A DNA stretch of 5,136 nt from Acidobacteriaceae bacterium (GTDB lineage: Bacteria; Acidobacteriota; Terriglobia; Bryobacterales; Bryobacteraceae): positions 1 through 5,136 of the forward strand of contig JAFAQG010001010.1 in assembly GCA_019246575.1 (NCBI GenBank). The letters run 5' to 3'. Shown here one piece after another: positions 1 to 5,136 of the stretch; within the stretch, counting starts at the first letter, position 1; the number at the start of each line of letters is the position of its first letter. The position numbers and the translations under genes were made by a program. Below the pieces are notes generated by a model. The model was not told where the DNA came from, ran no database searches, and worked only from the letters and a program-made list of their open reading frames with translations.

Positions 1-990
1 TGCGCCTGCCGCGAGCGGCCCGTAAACGATGTAGCTGTGTCCTGTCACCCAGCCGATATCCGCAGTGCACCAATACACGTCGCTCTCTTGCAGATCGAAA
101 ACCCACTTCATCGAGACCGCAGTCTGCAATAGATAACCGGCGGTGGTGTGAAGAATTCCTTTCGGTTTGCCCGTTGTGCCGGATGTGTACAGCACATACA
201 GAGGATGCTCGGAATCGAGGTCCACGGCGCCGCAGCTCTCCGCCTCGTGTCGCAATGGTGGCGAGTCGTCGAGGCGCGCGTCCTCTTCGTGCCACCACAC
301 ATCACGCCCTTTCTTCATTGCGGTCTGCGAGCCTGTGCGCTTATGCACGATTACGGTCCGAACGTCGGGACATTCTTCGAGCGCTTCGTCCACCGCAGGC
401 TTGAGTTTGACCTCTTTGCCGCGACGCCAGCCGCCGTCAGCCGTAATGACTACGTTCGCCGCCAGGTCTTGTATGCGCAGCTTCAATGCTTCGGCTGAAA
501 ACCCGCCGAAGACCACGCTGTGAATAATCCCGAGCCGGGCGCACGCAAGCATTGCAATCGGCAACTCGGGAACCATCGGCATATAGATCACAGCGCGATC
601 GTTCGTCTTGAAACCGAGGTGCTTCAGCACAGTGGCAAACCGGCAAACCAGGCGCTGCAACTCTTCGTAAGTAATGATGCGCTGGTCTCCGGGCTCGCCT
701 TCCCAAATAAACGCCGGCTTTGTGCGGCGGTGCGTCTTCAGGTGCCGGTCGAGGCAGTTGTACGAGGCATTAATCTGACCCCCAACAAACCATTTTGCCT
801 GCGGCGGCTCCCATTCGAGGGTCTTCGTGAAAGGGCGAAACCATGTAAGCTCATGTCTGCCCAGCTCGCCCCAAAACCGCTGCGGGTTTTCTTTTGCGCG
901 GCGGTACAAGTCTTGATACTCCTCAAGGCTTTTGATGTGCGCGCGCGATGAGAACTCGGCGCTTGGAGCGTAGATGTTCGAATCGCTCAT
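1..990 (-). CDS. acs: Acetyl-CoA synthetase, AMP-forming (N-terminal 330 residues; 3' end outside window)
   Basis: The enzyme activates acetate with ATP through acetyl-adenylate to acetyl-CoA, a cytoplasmic entry point for acetate into central metabolism. I translated the minus strand from the ATG at 990-988 to base 1 and found 330 codons with no stop. Residues 12-70 (EFSSRAHIKSLEEYQDLYRR onward) match the N-terminal cap domain of acetyl-CoA synthetases. The AMP-binding domain follows, with YMPMVPELPIAMLACARLG (136-154), SVVFGGFSAEAL (158-169), ITADGG (182-187), the ATP-binding P-loop-like YTSGTTGKPKG (268-278), and WCTADIGWVTGHSY (307-320). Bacterial Acs proteins are about 650 residues, so roughly half is present. 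The acylation-regulated lysine motif near the C-terminus lies outside. An in-frame TGA at 1014-1012 and no other ATG between support this start. No strong ribosome site is seen. Propionyl-CoA synthetase is the main alternative, but the motifs fit Acs better. Confidence 0.96.
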   Translation of the reverse strand, partial: MSDSNIYAPSAEFSSRAHIKSLEEYQDLYRRAKENPQRFWGELGRHELTWFRPFTKTLEWEPPQAKWFVGGQINASYNCLDRHLKTHRRTKPAFIWEGEPGDQRIITYEELQRLVCRFATVLKHLGFKTNDRAVIYMPMVPELPIAMLACARLGIIHSVVFGGFSAEALKLRIQDLAANVVITADGGWRRGKEVKLKPAVDEALEECPDVRTVIVHKRTGSQTAMKKGRDVWWHEEDARLDDSPPLRHEAESCGAVDLDSEHPLYVLYTSGTTGKPKGILHTTAGYLLQTAVSMKWVFDLQESDVYWCTADIGWVTGHSYIVYGPLAAGA

Positions 991-1149
991 ACCAGCTGAT
1001 CGTCTCAGCGGTCAGTTTATCTCAACAGCGCAAAGGGCACGGATGCGTACCCGGAGGCAGGCGAAGGAACGTGCTGGCCTTTGCAGGGGACGCTTGATGC
1101 CGCGCCCGTTTTGCGCGGGGTCTTCAACCGCGGGTAGCATGATGAAGAC

Positions 1150-1368
1150 ATGAGCTTCGGACGCATTCTTATTGTGATTGGGCTCGCACTAACTGCCGTC
1201 GGTGCTCTGATCACGATCGCCGGCCGGTTAAATTTGCCGCTGGGGCGGCTACCGGGCGATATCGCCTGGCGCGGCAAGAACACAACCGTTTATTTCCCCT
1301 GGGTGACGTGCCTTCTCTTAAGCGTGTTAGCCACGTTGATTCTGTGGCTTATCAACCGCCGTCCTTAA
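1150..1368 (+). CDS. DUF2905 family small membrane protein
   Basis: This 72-residue protein belongs to the DUF2905 family of short bacterial membrane proteins with no established function. Two hydrophobic segments are visible, at about residues 5-25 (ILIVIGLALTAVGALITIAG) and 49-67 (FPWVTCLLLSVLATLILWL). They are joined by a polar loop holding the family signature LPLGRLPGDIAWRGKN (29-44), and the protein ends in the basic tail NRRP. The full family length is present. The ATG at 1150 is the only good start; the nearby ATGs at 1139 and 1142 are in another frame. The ribosome site is poor, with only GAAG very close to the start. The gene is divergent from acs, with a 159-bp gap, and convergent with lepB, with 98 bp between the stops. 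I see no convincing hairpin terminator in that convergent gap. The family call is from recognition of the motif; no function is implied. Confidence 0.9.
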   Translation: MSFGRILIVIGLALTAVGALITIAGRLNLPLGRLPGDIAWRGKNTTVYFPWVTCLLLSVLATLILWLINRRP

Positions 1369-1466
1369 CGCGCCGCGAACATCGTGGATGTCGAAACTGA
1401 CCCCGGAACGGAATGACGCGGTATACCAATTGTTGTTAACGCATCGGCGCGGCTCGCTTCATCACG

Positions 1467-2054
1467 TCAGTGAACGGTCCCGATTCGCTCCGGGGGCCAA
1501 AACACGAACACTGCTTTGCCGTAGATATAGTTCCTCGGCACGAAACCCCACGCCCGGCTGTCATTGGATGTCACCCGGTGATCGCCGAGCACGAAGTAAT
1601 CGCCCGGTGGCACCAGCGTAGGCGGGTAGTTGCGGTTATCACGATACTCGGGCGGCACATAGTTTTCTACCAGCTTCCTGCCGTTGACAATAACGTACCC
1701 GTCTTCCACAGCCACCGTATCGCCCGGCAAACCGATCACTCGCTTGATATACGACGTGGTCGGCTGCTCCGGAAACAGAAACACTACCGTGTCGCCGCGC
1801 TTGATATCATCCAGCCCGAACTTGTAACTGAACTGGTTTATAAACAGCCGCTCCTGGTCATACAGACTCGGCATCATGCTGGTTCCTTCCACCTTCACAG
1901 GGCGATAGAGAAACAAGATGACGAGCACCGCGATCAAAACCGACAACATAAGATCGCGGAACCAGGCAACGGTCGCAATCAGCGCCGATCGAGGGTGTTC
2001 CGACACTTCGGGCATGGCAGCAGTATGCACTGCCTGGTCAGCCGGCCCACTCAT
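1467..2054 (-). CDS. lepB: Type I signal peptidase (peptidase family S26)
   Basis: This membrane-anchored Ser/Lys endopeptidase removes signal peptides from exported proteins on the outer face of the inner membrane. It has 195 residues, a compact form with a single N-terminal membrane anchor at about residues 34-50 (DLMLSVLIAVLVILFLY). The longer E. coli enzyme has two. The S26 boxes occur in order: box B VEGTSMMPSL with the nucleophile Ser59; box C RGDTVVF (86-92); box D YIKRVIGLPGD with the general-base Lys104; and box E GDHRVTSNDSRAWGFVP (157-173). Box E has His and Val where many homologues have Asn-Arg-Asn, but the SxDSRxWG core is intact, so it should be active. The ATG at 2054 is preceded in frame by a TAA at 2068-2066; Met14 is an alternative start. 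No clear Shine-Dalgarno is present. The DUF2934 gene lies 129 bp upstream on the same strand and may share its transcript. Confidence 0.96.
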   Translation of the reverse strand: MSGPADQAVHTAAMPEVSEHPRSALIATVAWFRDLMLSVLIAVLVILFLYRPVKVEGTSMMPSLYDQERLFINQFSYKFGLDDIKRGDTVVFLFPEQPTTSYIKRVIGLPGDTVAVEDGYVIVNGRKLVENYVPPEYRDNRNYPPTLVPPGDYFVLGDHRVTSNDSRAWGFVPRNYIYGKAVFVFWPPERIGTVH

Positions 2055-2068
2055 ACCAAAAGTCCATG

Positions 2069-2074
2069 TTTATA
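2069..2074 (-). promoter_or_regulatory. Weak candidate -10 element for lepB
   Basis: On the minus strand TATAAA lies 14 nt before the lepB ATG. The hexamer 17 bp upstream (AGTTGC, 2097-2092) is a poor -35. TTGCGA (2095-2090) looks better but leaves only a 15-bp spacer. If used, the mRNA leader would be only about 8 nt, giving lepB its own promoter in addition to possible read-through from the DUF2934 gene. An AT-rich hexamer can easily arise by chance, so this is tentative. Confidence 0.25.
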
Positions 2075-2150
2075 CACTACAAGCGCAGGTCGCAACTTTA
2101 ACGAAACTACGCTCCGTAGGAGTTTGGACGAACGAGTTAGAAATTCGGTT

Positions 2151-2170
2151 GCCCGCTCACCGGGCGAGCG
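2151..2170 (-). other. GC-rich hairpin between the DUF2934 gene and lepB
   Basis: Two mutually exclusive short stems overlap here: GCCCG/CGGGC around a 5-nt loop (2151-2165) and CGCTC/GAGCG around a 7-nt loop (2154-2170). On the minus strand the hairpin lies just past the DUF2934 stop codon, where a terminator or attenuator would be. There is no run of T after it, so it does not qualify as an intrinsic terminator. It could slow or partly stop transcription into lepB, or mean nothing. Confidence 0.25.
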
Positions 2171-2183
2171 ATGCGATTCGCTT

Positions 2184-2678
2184 CTACCTTCTTGCTCTGA
2201 GCTCGCGCTCCGCGCGCATCCAGTCTTCCTCTTGCGACCCGTGTGCTCCACCTCGCGCAATCCAATAGGAATATGCGAGCTTAGCGATCTGTTCGTTTGT
2301 AACTTCGGGTCCCGCAATGATCTCGGCTGTGTTCTCTGGGGAATGCGCCGTTGTTGCTGCTGGGTTCGTCACCACACCGGCCGAATCGATGATGGTGGAA
2401 GCTACTGCATTCGTCTCAGCACCGGCAGCCGCCGCCAACGTCTTGGGCGTAGTTGCGCTCTCTTCAACCGGCGTGTTGTCCTGTGTTGCTGCTGCAAGAG
2501 GCGATGCTTTGCGATGGCGCTTCGCGGCGCCCGTTTCGCCTGTATCGTTCTTCGTCTTGGAAGACCTCGATGCGCGCGGGTTTGCCGTACCTTCGCCGGC
2601 TGCGCTCATCTCAGGGGCAACAGCTGCGTTTTCGTCGGCCTTCTTGCGTGTCTTGTTCGAAGCTTTATTAAACAACAT
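2184..2678 (-). CDS. DUF2934 domain protein with long Ala/Thr-rich disordered N-terminus
   Basis: The protein has 164 residues and no known function. Residues 1-122 are low-complexity, rich in Ala, Thr, Ser, Lys and Asn, with basic clusters KASNKTRKK (5-13) and KRHRK (53-57). They are probably disordered; no signal peptide or membrane segment is visible. The C-terminal 38 residues form a DUF2934 domain: VTNEQIAKLAYSYWIARGG (126-144), then GSQEEDWMRAERELRAR (147-163). The IA.LAY.YW.ARG and EEDW..AE.EL pattern is the family signature. DUF2934 is common in Acidobacteriota and in some Proteobacteria and has no assigned role. The frame stays open upstream, antisense to the oxidoreductase gene. I chose the ATG at 2678-2676 because a good promoter ends 7 nt before it and everything upstream would be the complement of another gene. 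The basic N-terminus could suit nucleic-acid contact, but that is speculation. The gene is divergent from the oxidoreductase gene. Confidence 0.85.
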   Translation of the reverse strand: MLFNKASNKTRKKADENAAVAPEMSAAGEGTANPRASRSSKTKNDTGETGAAKRHRKASPLAAATQDNTPVEESATTPKTLAAAAGAETNAVASTIIDSAGVVTNPAATTAHSPENTAEIIAGPEVTNEQIAKLAYSYWIARGGAHGSQEEDWMRAERELRARR

Positions 2679-2736
2679 GGAGCTTATTCTAACGGGTACA
2701 AACAACTTTGTCACTATTTGTTTGAGAAGGTTCGAA
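2656..2736. repeat. Imperfect inverted repeat around the DUF2934 promoter
   Basis: The left arm (2656-2675) is TTCGAA, eight bases, then AAACAA. The right arm (2718-2736) is TTGTTT, seven bases, then TTCGAA. The outer and inner 6-mers pair perfectly, and the middles pair partly with a one-base length difference. The arms are 42 bp apart. The left arm overlaps the second to eighth codons of the DUF2934 gene and the right arm sits just upstream of its -35, so together they enclose the promoter and start codon. This is a plausible paired operator for a dimeric regulator that loops or covers the promoter, but chance is possible because TTCGAA is itself palindromic. Confidence 0.4.
2686..2714 (-). 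promoter_or_regulatory. Sigma70-type promoter of the DUF2934 gene, probably leaderless
   Basis: On the minus strand GTGACA (2714-2709) matches the TTGACA -35 consensus at five of six bases. TAGAAT (2691-2686) matches TATAAT at five of six. The spacer is exactly 17 bp. The ATG begins 7 nt after the -10, about where transcription should start, so the mRNA would have no leader or only one or two bases. This agrees with the absence of a Shine-Dalgarno sequence. Hexamers and spacing are seen directly; use of the promoter is inferred. Confidence 0.55.
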
Positions 2737-2753
2737 ACAATGAAATGCACCGC

Positions 2754-2771
2754 GGCCGTTTGGGCCGTTTG
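2754..2771 (+). repeat. Perfect 9-bp tandem repeat upstream of the oxidoreductase gene
   Basis: GGCCGTTTG occurs twice with no gap, at 2754-2762 and 2763-2771, ending 15 bp before the ATG of the oxidoreductase gene. It lies outside any gene I accept, in the 5' leader or core promoter position. It may be a slippage duplication or a pair of regulator half-sites on the same face of the DNA (period 9, near one helical turn). I found no convincing sigma70 promoter for the plus-strand gene next to it. Confidence 0.6.
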
Positions 2772-2786
2772 TAAGAATAGAGAAAC

Positions 2787-3836
2787 ATGTCCGGCACCGC
2801 ACCCTTGAAGGTCGGCATCCTGGGAACAGGCGCAATAGCGAACAAGCACGCGCAAGCGTATACGAATATCGGATTTCAACTCGTCGCGTGCTCGAATAAA
2901 ACAGAGTCTCGCGGACGTGATTTTGCACGCCGATGGAACACTGAGTTCGTCGGCGATTACCGCGATCTCTGTCGCTATCCGGGCCTCGATTACGTCGACG
3001 TTTGCACGTTTCCTGATTTTCATCTCAAGCCCGTGCAGGTCTGCGCCGATATCAAGCGGCACGTCATGGTGCAGAAGCCGATCGCCACGAATCTCGAACC
3101 CGCGCGGCAAATTGTGAATGTCGCGCGTACCGCGGGTATCAAGCTCGGCGTCATGAGCCAGCACCGTTTCGACGATTCCACTCTGTTCTTGAAGCGAGCT
3201 CTTCCCGCAGGCCGTCTCGGCAAATTACTCGAAGCCGATGCTTACGTCAAGTGGTATCGAAGCGATGAGTACTACTCGCGCCCCATCAAAGGCAGCTGGC
3301 ATACCGAAGGCGGAGGCGCGCTGATCAATCAGGCGATTCACCAAGTCGATATTTTGCTTTACTTGATGGGCGCCGTTTCGGAAGTGAAAGCAATGTGGCA
3401 GCTAGGCGCGCGTCACAAAATCGAATCTGAAGACATCGTGAATGCTGTGCTGAAGTATCGCTCGGGCGCAACCGGCGTTATTCAGGCAGCCACGGCGTTC
3501 TGGCCTGGCTATCCCGAAAGAATCGAATTCCACGGCACGAAAGGAAGCGCAATCATCACCGGTGACCGGCTTACCGGTTGGGACGTACAGGATGACGAAC
3601 ATGCAAACGCTGCCGATCCCGCGCCGGTCGAGAGCAATGCCGCGTCCGGCGCATCCGATCCGATGGCCATCAGCGTGACTACATTCGAGCGGCAGTTCCT
3701 TGATTTCGCAGAAGCCATTCGTACTGGTCGAGAGCCTGTCGTCAACGGAGAAGAAGGATGTCGCGCGCTCGAGGTTGTGCTCGCCATCTATGACTCGTGC
3801 CGTCAGGAACGCTGCGTGCAAATGGCTGCGAATTAG
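2787..3836 (+). CDS. Gfo/Idh/MocA family NAD(P)-dependent oxidoreductase
   Basis: This is a 349-residue cytoplasmic dehydrogenase of the family that oxidises or reduces sugars, inositols and related polyols; its substrate cannot be read from the sequence. The N-terminal Rossmann fold starts with VGILGTGAIANKH (9-21), the dinucleotide-binding loop. Next come DYVDVCTFPDFH (68-79) and HVMVQKPIA (92-100), where Lys97 is the conserved catalytic or cofactor lysine. Here Gln replaces the more usual Glu before it, a variant known in several subfamilies. The C-terminal domain holds GGGALINQAIHQVD (175-188), with Asn181 and His185 in the active-site helix. The tail has SDPMAISV (290-297), GREPVVNGEEGCRALEVV (314-331) and AIYDSC (333-338), typical of one broad bacterial subfamily. 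The length is normal and the gene looks intact. The first ATG fits the fold; only a weak purine stretch (AGAG) precedes it. It probably leads the transcript into thrB. Confidence 0.92.
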   Translation: MSGTAPLKVGILGTGAIANKHAQAYTNIGFQLVACSNKTESRGRDFARRWNTEFVGDYRDLCRYPGLDYVDVCTFPDFHLKPVQVCADIKRHVMVQKPIATNLEPARQIVNVARTAGIKLGVMSQHRFDDSTLFLKRALPAGRLGKLLEADAYVKWYRSDEYYSRPIKGSWHTEGGGALINQAIHQVDILLYLMGAVSEVKAMWQLGARHKIESEDIVNAVLKYRSGATGVIQAATAFWPGYPERIEFHGTKGSAIITGDRLTGWDVQDDEHANAADPAPVESNAASGASDPMAISVTTFERQFLDFAEAIRTGREPVVNGEEGCRALEVVLAIYDSCRQERCVQMAAN

Positions 3837-3859
3837 CAGTTCATGATTGCCGGCTGCGA

Positions 3860-4762
3860 ATGAAATACCGTGTGTGCGTGCCGGCTTCGAGCGCCAATCT
3901 CGGACCCGGCTTCGACGCGCTCGGCCTCGCGCTCGATCTTCATCTCGTCTGCACCGTCGAGTCTTGTGACTGTCTAACGATCACCGCCAGCGGAGTGGAT
4001 CCAGCAGAGATACCGGAAGATGAATCGAATTTGATCTGGCAGACCGCGCTTCAGGTCGCAGCAGACGAGAACGCCGGGTTACCGCCGATCAAATTAGACA
4101 TTGCAAATAGCATTCCGATCGGAAAGGGCCTTGGCTCTAGCGCGGCCGCGCTGACAGCGGGTGTCGTGATCGCCAGCCAGTTTCTGGAATTGAATTGGTC
4201 GCGTCATCAGGTTCTGAACGAAGCAGCAAAGATCGAAGGGCATCCCGATAACGTCTCTGCCTGCGTGTTGGGAGCAGTCGTCGCTTCCTCCATGGAACCC
4301 GACGGCCAAACTCACGCGGTGCGTATTGAACTTCCGGCAAATTACGGCGTTGCGGCGGTAGTGCCCGAGTTCGTTCTGTCTACCACGAAAGCTCGGTCCG
4401 TATTACCCGACACGTACAGCCGTTCCGATGCCGTGTTTAACGTTCAACACTCTGCTCTTTTGATCGCTGCGCTGTGTACTGGTAGCACCGAATCCTTCTC
4501 TGCCGCATTGCAGGACAAGATACACCAGCCCTATCGCGCCCCTCTAATTCCGGGATTCGCCGAAATGCTCGACTTGCACAAGCCCGGATTGCTCGGTTGC
4601 GCTCTGAGCGGCTCCGGTCCTTCTGTCCTCGTCTTCTATGAGCGCGGATCCGAATCGGTAACTCAGTGCTTCGAGCAGCTCTTTGCAAAGCACGGCACGC
4701 CCGCTAAGACGTACTTCACGGAAATCCAAAGAAACGGCTACACACTGGAGAAGCTCGCGTAA
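3860..4762 (+). CDS. thrB: Homoserine kinase (GHMP kinase family)
   Basis: The enzyme phosphorylates L-homoserine with ATP to O-phosphohomoserine, the step before threonine synthase in threonine biosynthesis. It has 300 residues, close to the usual 300-315. The GHMP motifs appear in order: VPASSANLGPGFDALGLALD (7-26); the phosphate-binding IPIGKGLGSSAAALTAG (85-101); IEGHPDNVSACVLGA (125-139), typical of homoserine kinases; STTKARSVLP (174-183); and the C-terminal GCALSGSGPSVLVF (246-259). All look intact. The frame is open back to an ATG at 3797, which would overlap the oxidoreductase gene. I chose the ATG at 3860 because family members begin just before the VPAS motif and the extra 21 residues resemble nothing in the family. 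It starts 23 nt after the oxidoreductase stop with no visible Shine-Dalgarno, so translation may depend on the upstream gene. No thrA or thrC is present in the window. Confidence 0.95.
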   Translation: MKYRVCVPASSANLGPGFDALGLALDLHLVCTVESCDCLTITASGVDPAEIPEDESNLIWQTALQVAADENAGLPPIKLDIANSIPIGKGLGSSAAALTAGVVIASQFLELNWSRHQVLNEAAKIEGHPDNVSACVLGAVVASSMEPDGQTHAVRIELPANYGVAAVVPEFVLSTTKARSVLPDTYSRSDAVFNVQHSALLIAALCTGSTESFSAALQDKIHQPYRAPLIPGFAEMLDLHKPGLLGCALSGSGPSVLVFYERGSESVTQCFEQLFAKHGTPAKTYFTEIQRNGYTLEKLA

Positions 4763-4774
4763 TCGCAACCGAAG

Positions 4775-5136
4775 ATGTCACCGCGAGTTATACAGCTCAA
4801 CATTTCTGACGGTGGCGTCCCAAAATATTCGATCACGCGTGCCGTGGTCGAAGAGCTTGGTATTTGCGGCGACAAACATCGGTACCCGTATCATGGCGGG
4901 CGTAAGAAGGCACTGCTTCTCCTTGCGGCAGAAGTGATCGACCACTTGCGCGATGAGGGCTGGCCCGTGTTCTACGGGGCGCTTGGCGAAAATCTTACAA
5001 CCGCAGACCTGGATCACCGGTCGTGGCGGCCTGGCGTGAAATACAGAATCGGTTCTGTCGTGTTGCAGCTAACGAAGCCGCGTCAGCCCTGTGCCACTTT
5101 AAGCGTCTATGGCGAGGGCATCCAGAAACGTATCTT
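4775..5136 (+). CDS. MOSC domain protein (partial, 3' end outside window)
   Basis: The reading frame from ATG 4775 is open for 120 codons to the right edge. It shows the MOSC (molybdenum cofactor sulfurase C-terminal) domain: GICGDKHRYPYHGGRKKALLL (29-49) with the GD and HGG motifs, GALGENLTTADLD (68-80), YRIGSVVLQLTKPRQPC (90-106), and Cys106, the conserved cysteine proposed in this family to handle sulfur or bind molybdenum cofactor. Stand-alone MOSC proteins such as YiiM act in detoxifying reduction of N-hydroxylated compounds or in metal-sulfur transfer; which applies here is unknown. Stand-alone members are usually 150-220 residues, so a modest C-terminal part is missing. The start lies 12 nt after the thrB stop, which implies co-transcription. 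Its ribosome site is poor (GAAG touching the ATG). Confidence 0.88.
   Translation, partial: MSPRVIQLNISDGGVPKYSITRAVVEELGICGDKHRYPYHGGRKKALLLLAAEVIDHLRDEGWPVFYGALGENLTTADLDHRSWRPGVKYRIGSVVLQLTKPRQPCATLSVYGEGIQKRI

Noticed and set aside
148..498. Several plus-strand frames of about 115 codons over the acs region
   Set aside because: The minus strand translates without interruption to acetyl-CoA synthetase with all expected motifs, so these are shadows of it.
1100..1118. Hairpin CCGCGC / GCGCGG with a 7-nt loop in the acs-DUF2905 gap
   Set aside because: It lies upstream of both divergent genes, so it is not a terminator for either, and it has no T-run. A six-bp GC stem is common by chance in such DNA.
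1388..1621. 77-codon plus-strand frame beginning in the gap after the DUF2905 gene
   Set aside because: Most of it is antisense to the 3' end of lepB and the translation shows no motif or sensible composition.
1470..2774. Long plus-strand open frame of 434 codons covering lepB and the DUF2934 gene
   Set aside because: It is antisense to two genes with clear family motifs, its translation is rich in Arg, Cys and His with no recognisable domain, and it crosses three unrelated contexts. It is a shadow frame.
2679..3164. Upstream in-frame extension of the DUF2934 frame to 326 residues
   Set aside because: The extension is the complement of the oxidoreductase coding sequence and its promoter region. 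The promoter for the shorter form ends 7 nt before the inner ATG, so the 164-residue form is preferred.
3558..3578. Two ACCGGT palindromes 15 bp apart inside the oxidoreductase gene
   Set aside because: They fall in the codons for Thr-Gly and are explained by codon choice within a conserved stretch.
3797..3859. Longer thrB starting at ATG 3797 inside the oxidoreductase gene
   Set aside because: The extra 21 residues have no counterpart in homoserine kinases, which begin a few residues before the VPASSANLGPGFD motif.

Overview
The window looks like ordinary chromosomal DNA from a moderately GC-rich bacterium. An acidobacterium (Acidobacteriota, Terriglobia-like) is the best guess. This rests on the pairing of a DUF2934 protein, a domain especially common in that phylum, with a DUF2905 membrane protein and a Gfo/Idh/MocA dehydrogenase whose C-terminal motif pattern I associate with that group. 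It is inference from gene content, not a database match. I see no insertion sequence, phage gene, CRISPR array, rRNA or tRNA.

Layout, left to right. (1) Bases 1-990, minus strand: the first 330 residues of AMP-forming acetyl-CoA synthetase (acs), running off the left edge. (2) 1150-1368, plus: a 72-residue DUF2905 protein with two membrane segments, divergent from acs across a 159-bp gap. (3) 1467-2054, minus: type I signal peptidase (lepB), convergent with the DUF2905 gene. (4) 2184-2678, minus: a 164-residue Ala/Thr-rich protein with a C-terminal DUF2934 domain, 129 bp upstream of lepB and possibly co-transcribed with it. (5) 2787-3836, plus: a Gfo/Idh/MocA-family oxidoreductase, divergent from the DUF2934 gene. 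(6) 3860-4762, plus: homoserine kinase (thrB). (7) 4775 to the right edge, plus: a MOSC-domain protein, cut by the window. Genes 5-7 are separated by 23 and 12 bp and are probably one transcription unit. No gap without a gene exceeds 300 bp.

The functions are mostly housekeeping: acetate activation, release of secreted proteins from their signal peptides, and threonine synthesis. No obvious pathway links the oxidoreductase, homoserine kinase and MOSC protein.

The most structured non-coding stretch is the 108-bp divergent region 2679-2786 and its edges. It holds a good sigma70-type promoter for the DUF2934 gene placed so close to the ATG that the mRNA would be leaderless, an imperfect inverted repeat bracketing that promoter, and a perfect 9-bp tandem repeat just before the oxidoreductase start. 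None of the six gene starts seen here has a strong Shine-Dalgarno sequence. I did not find convincing evidence of a new multi-gene system.
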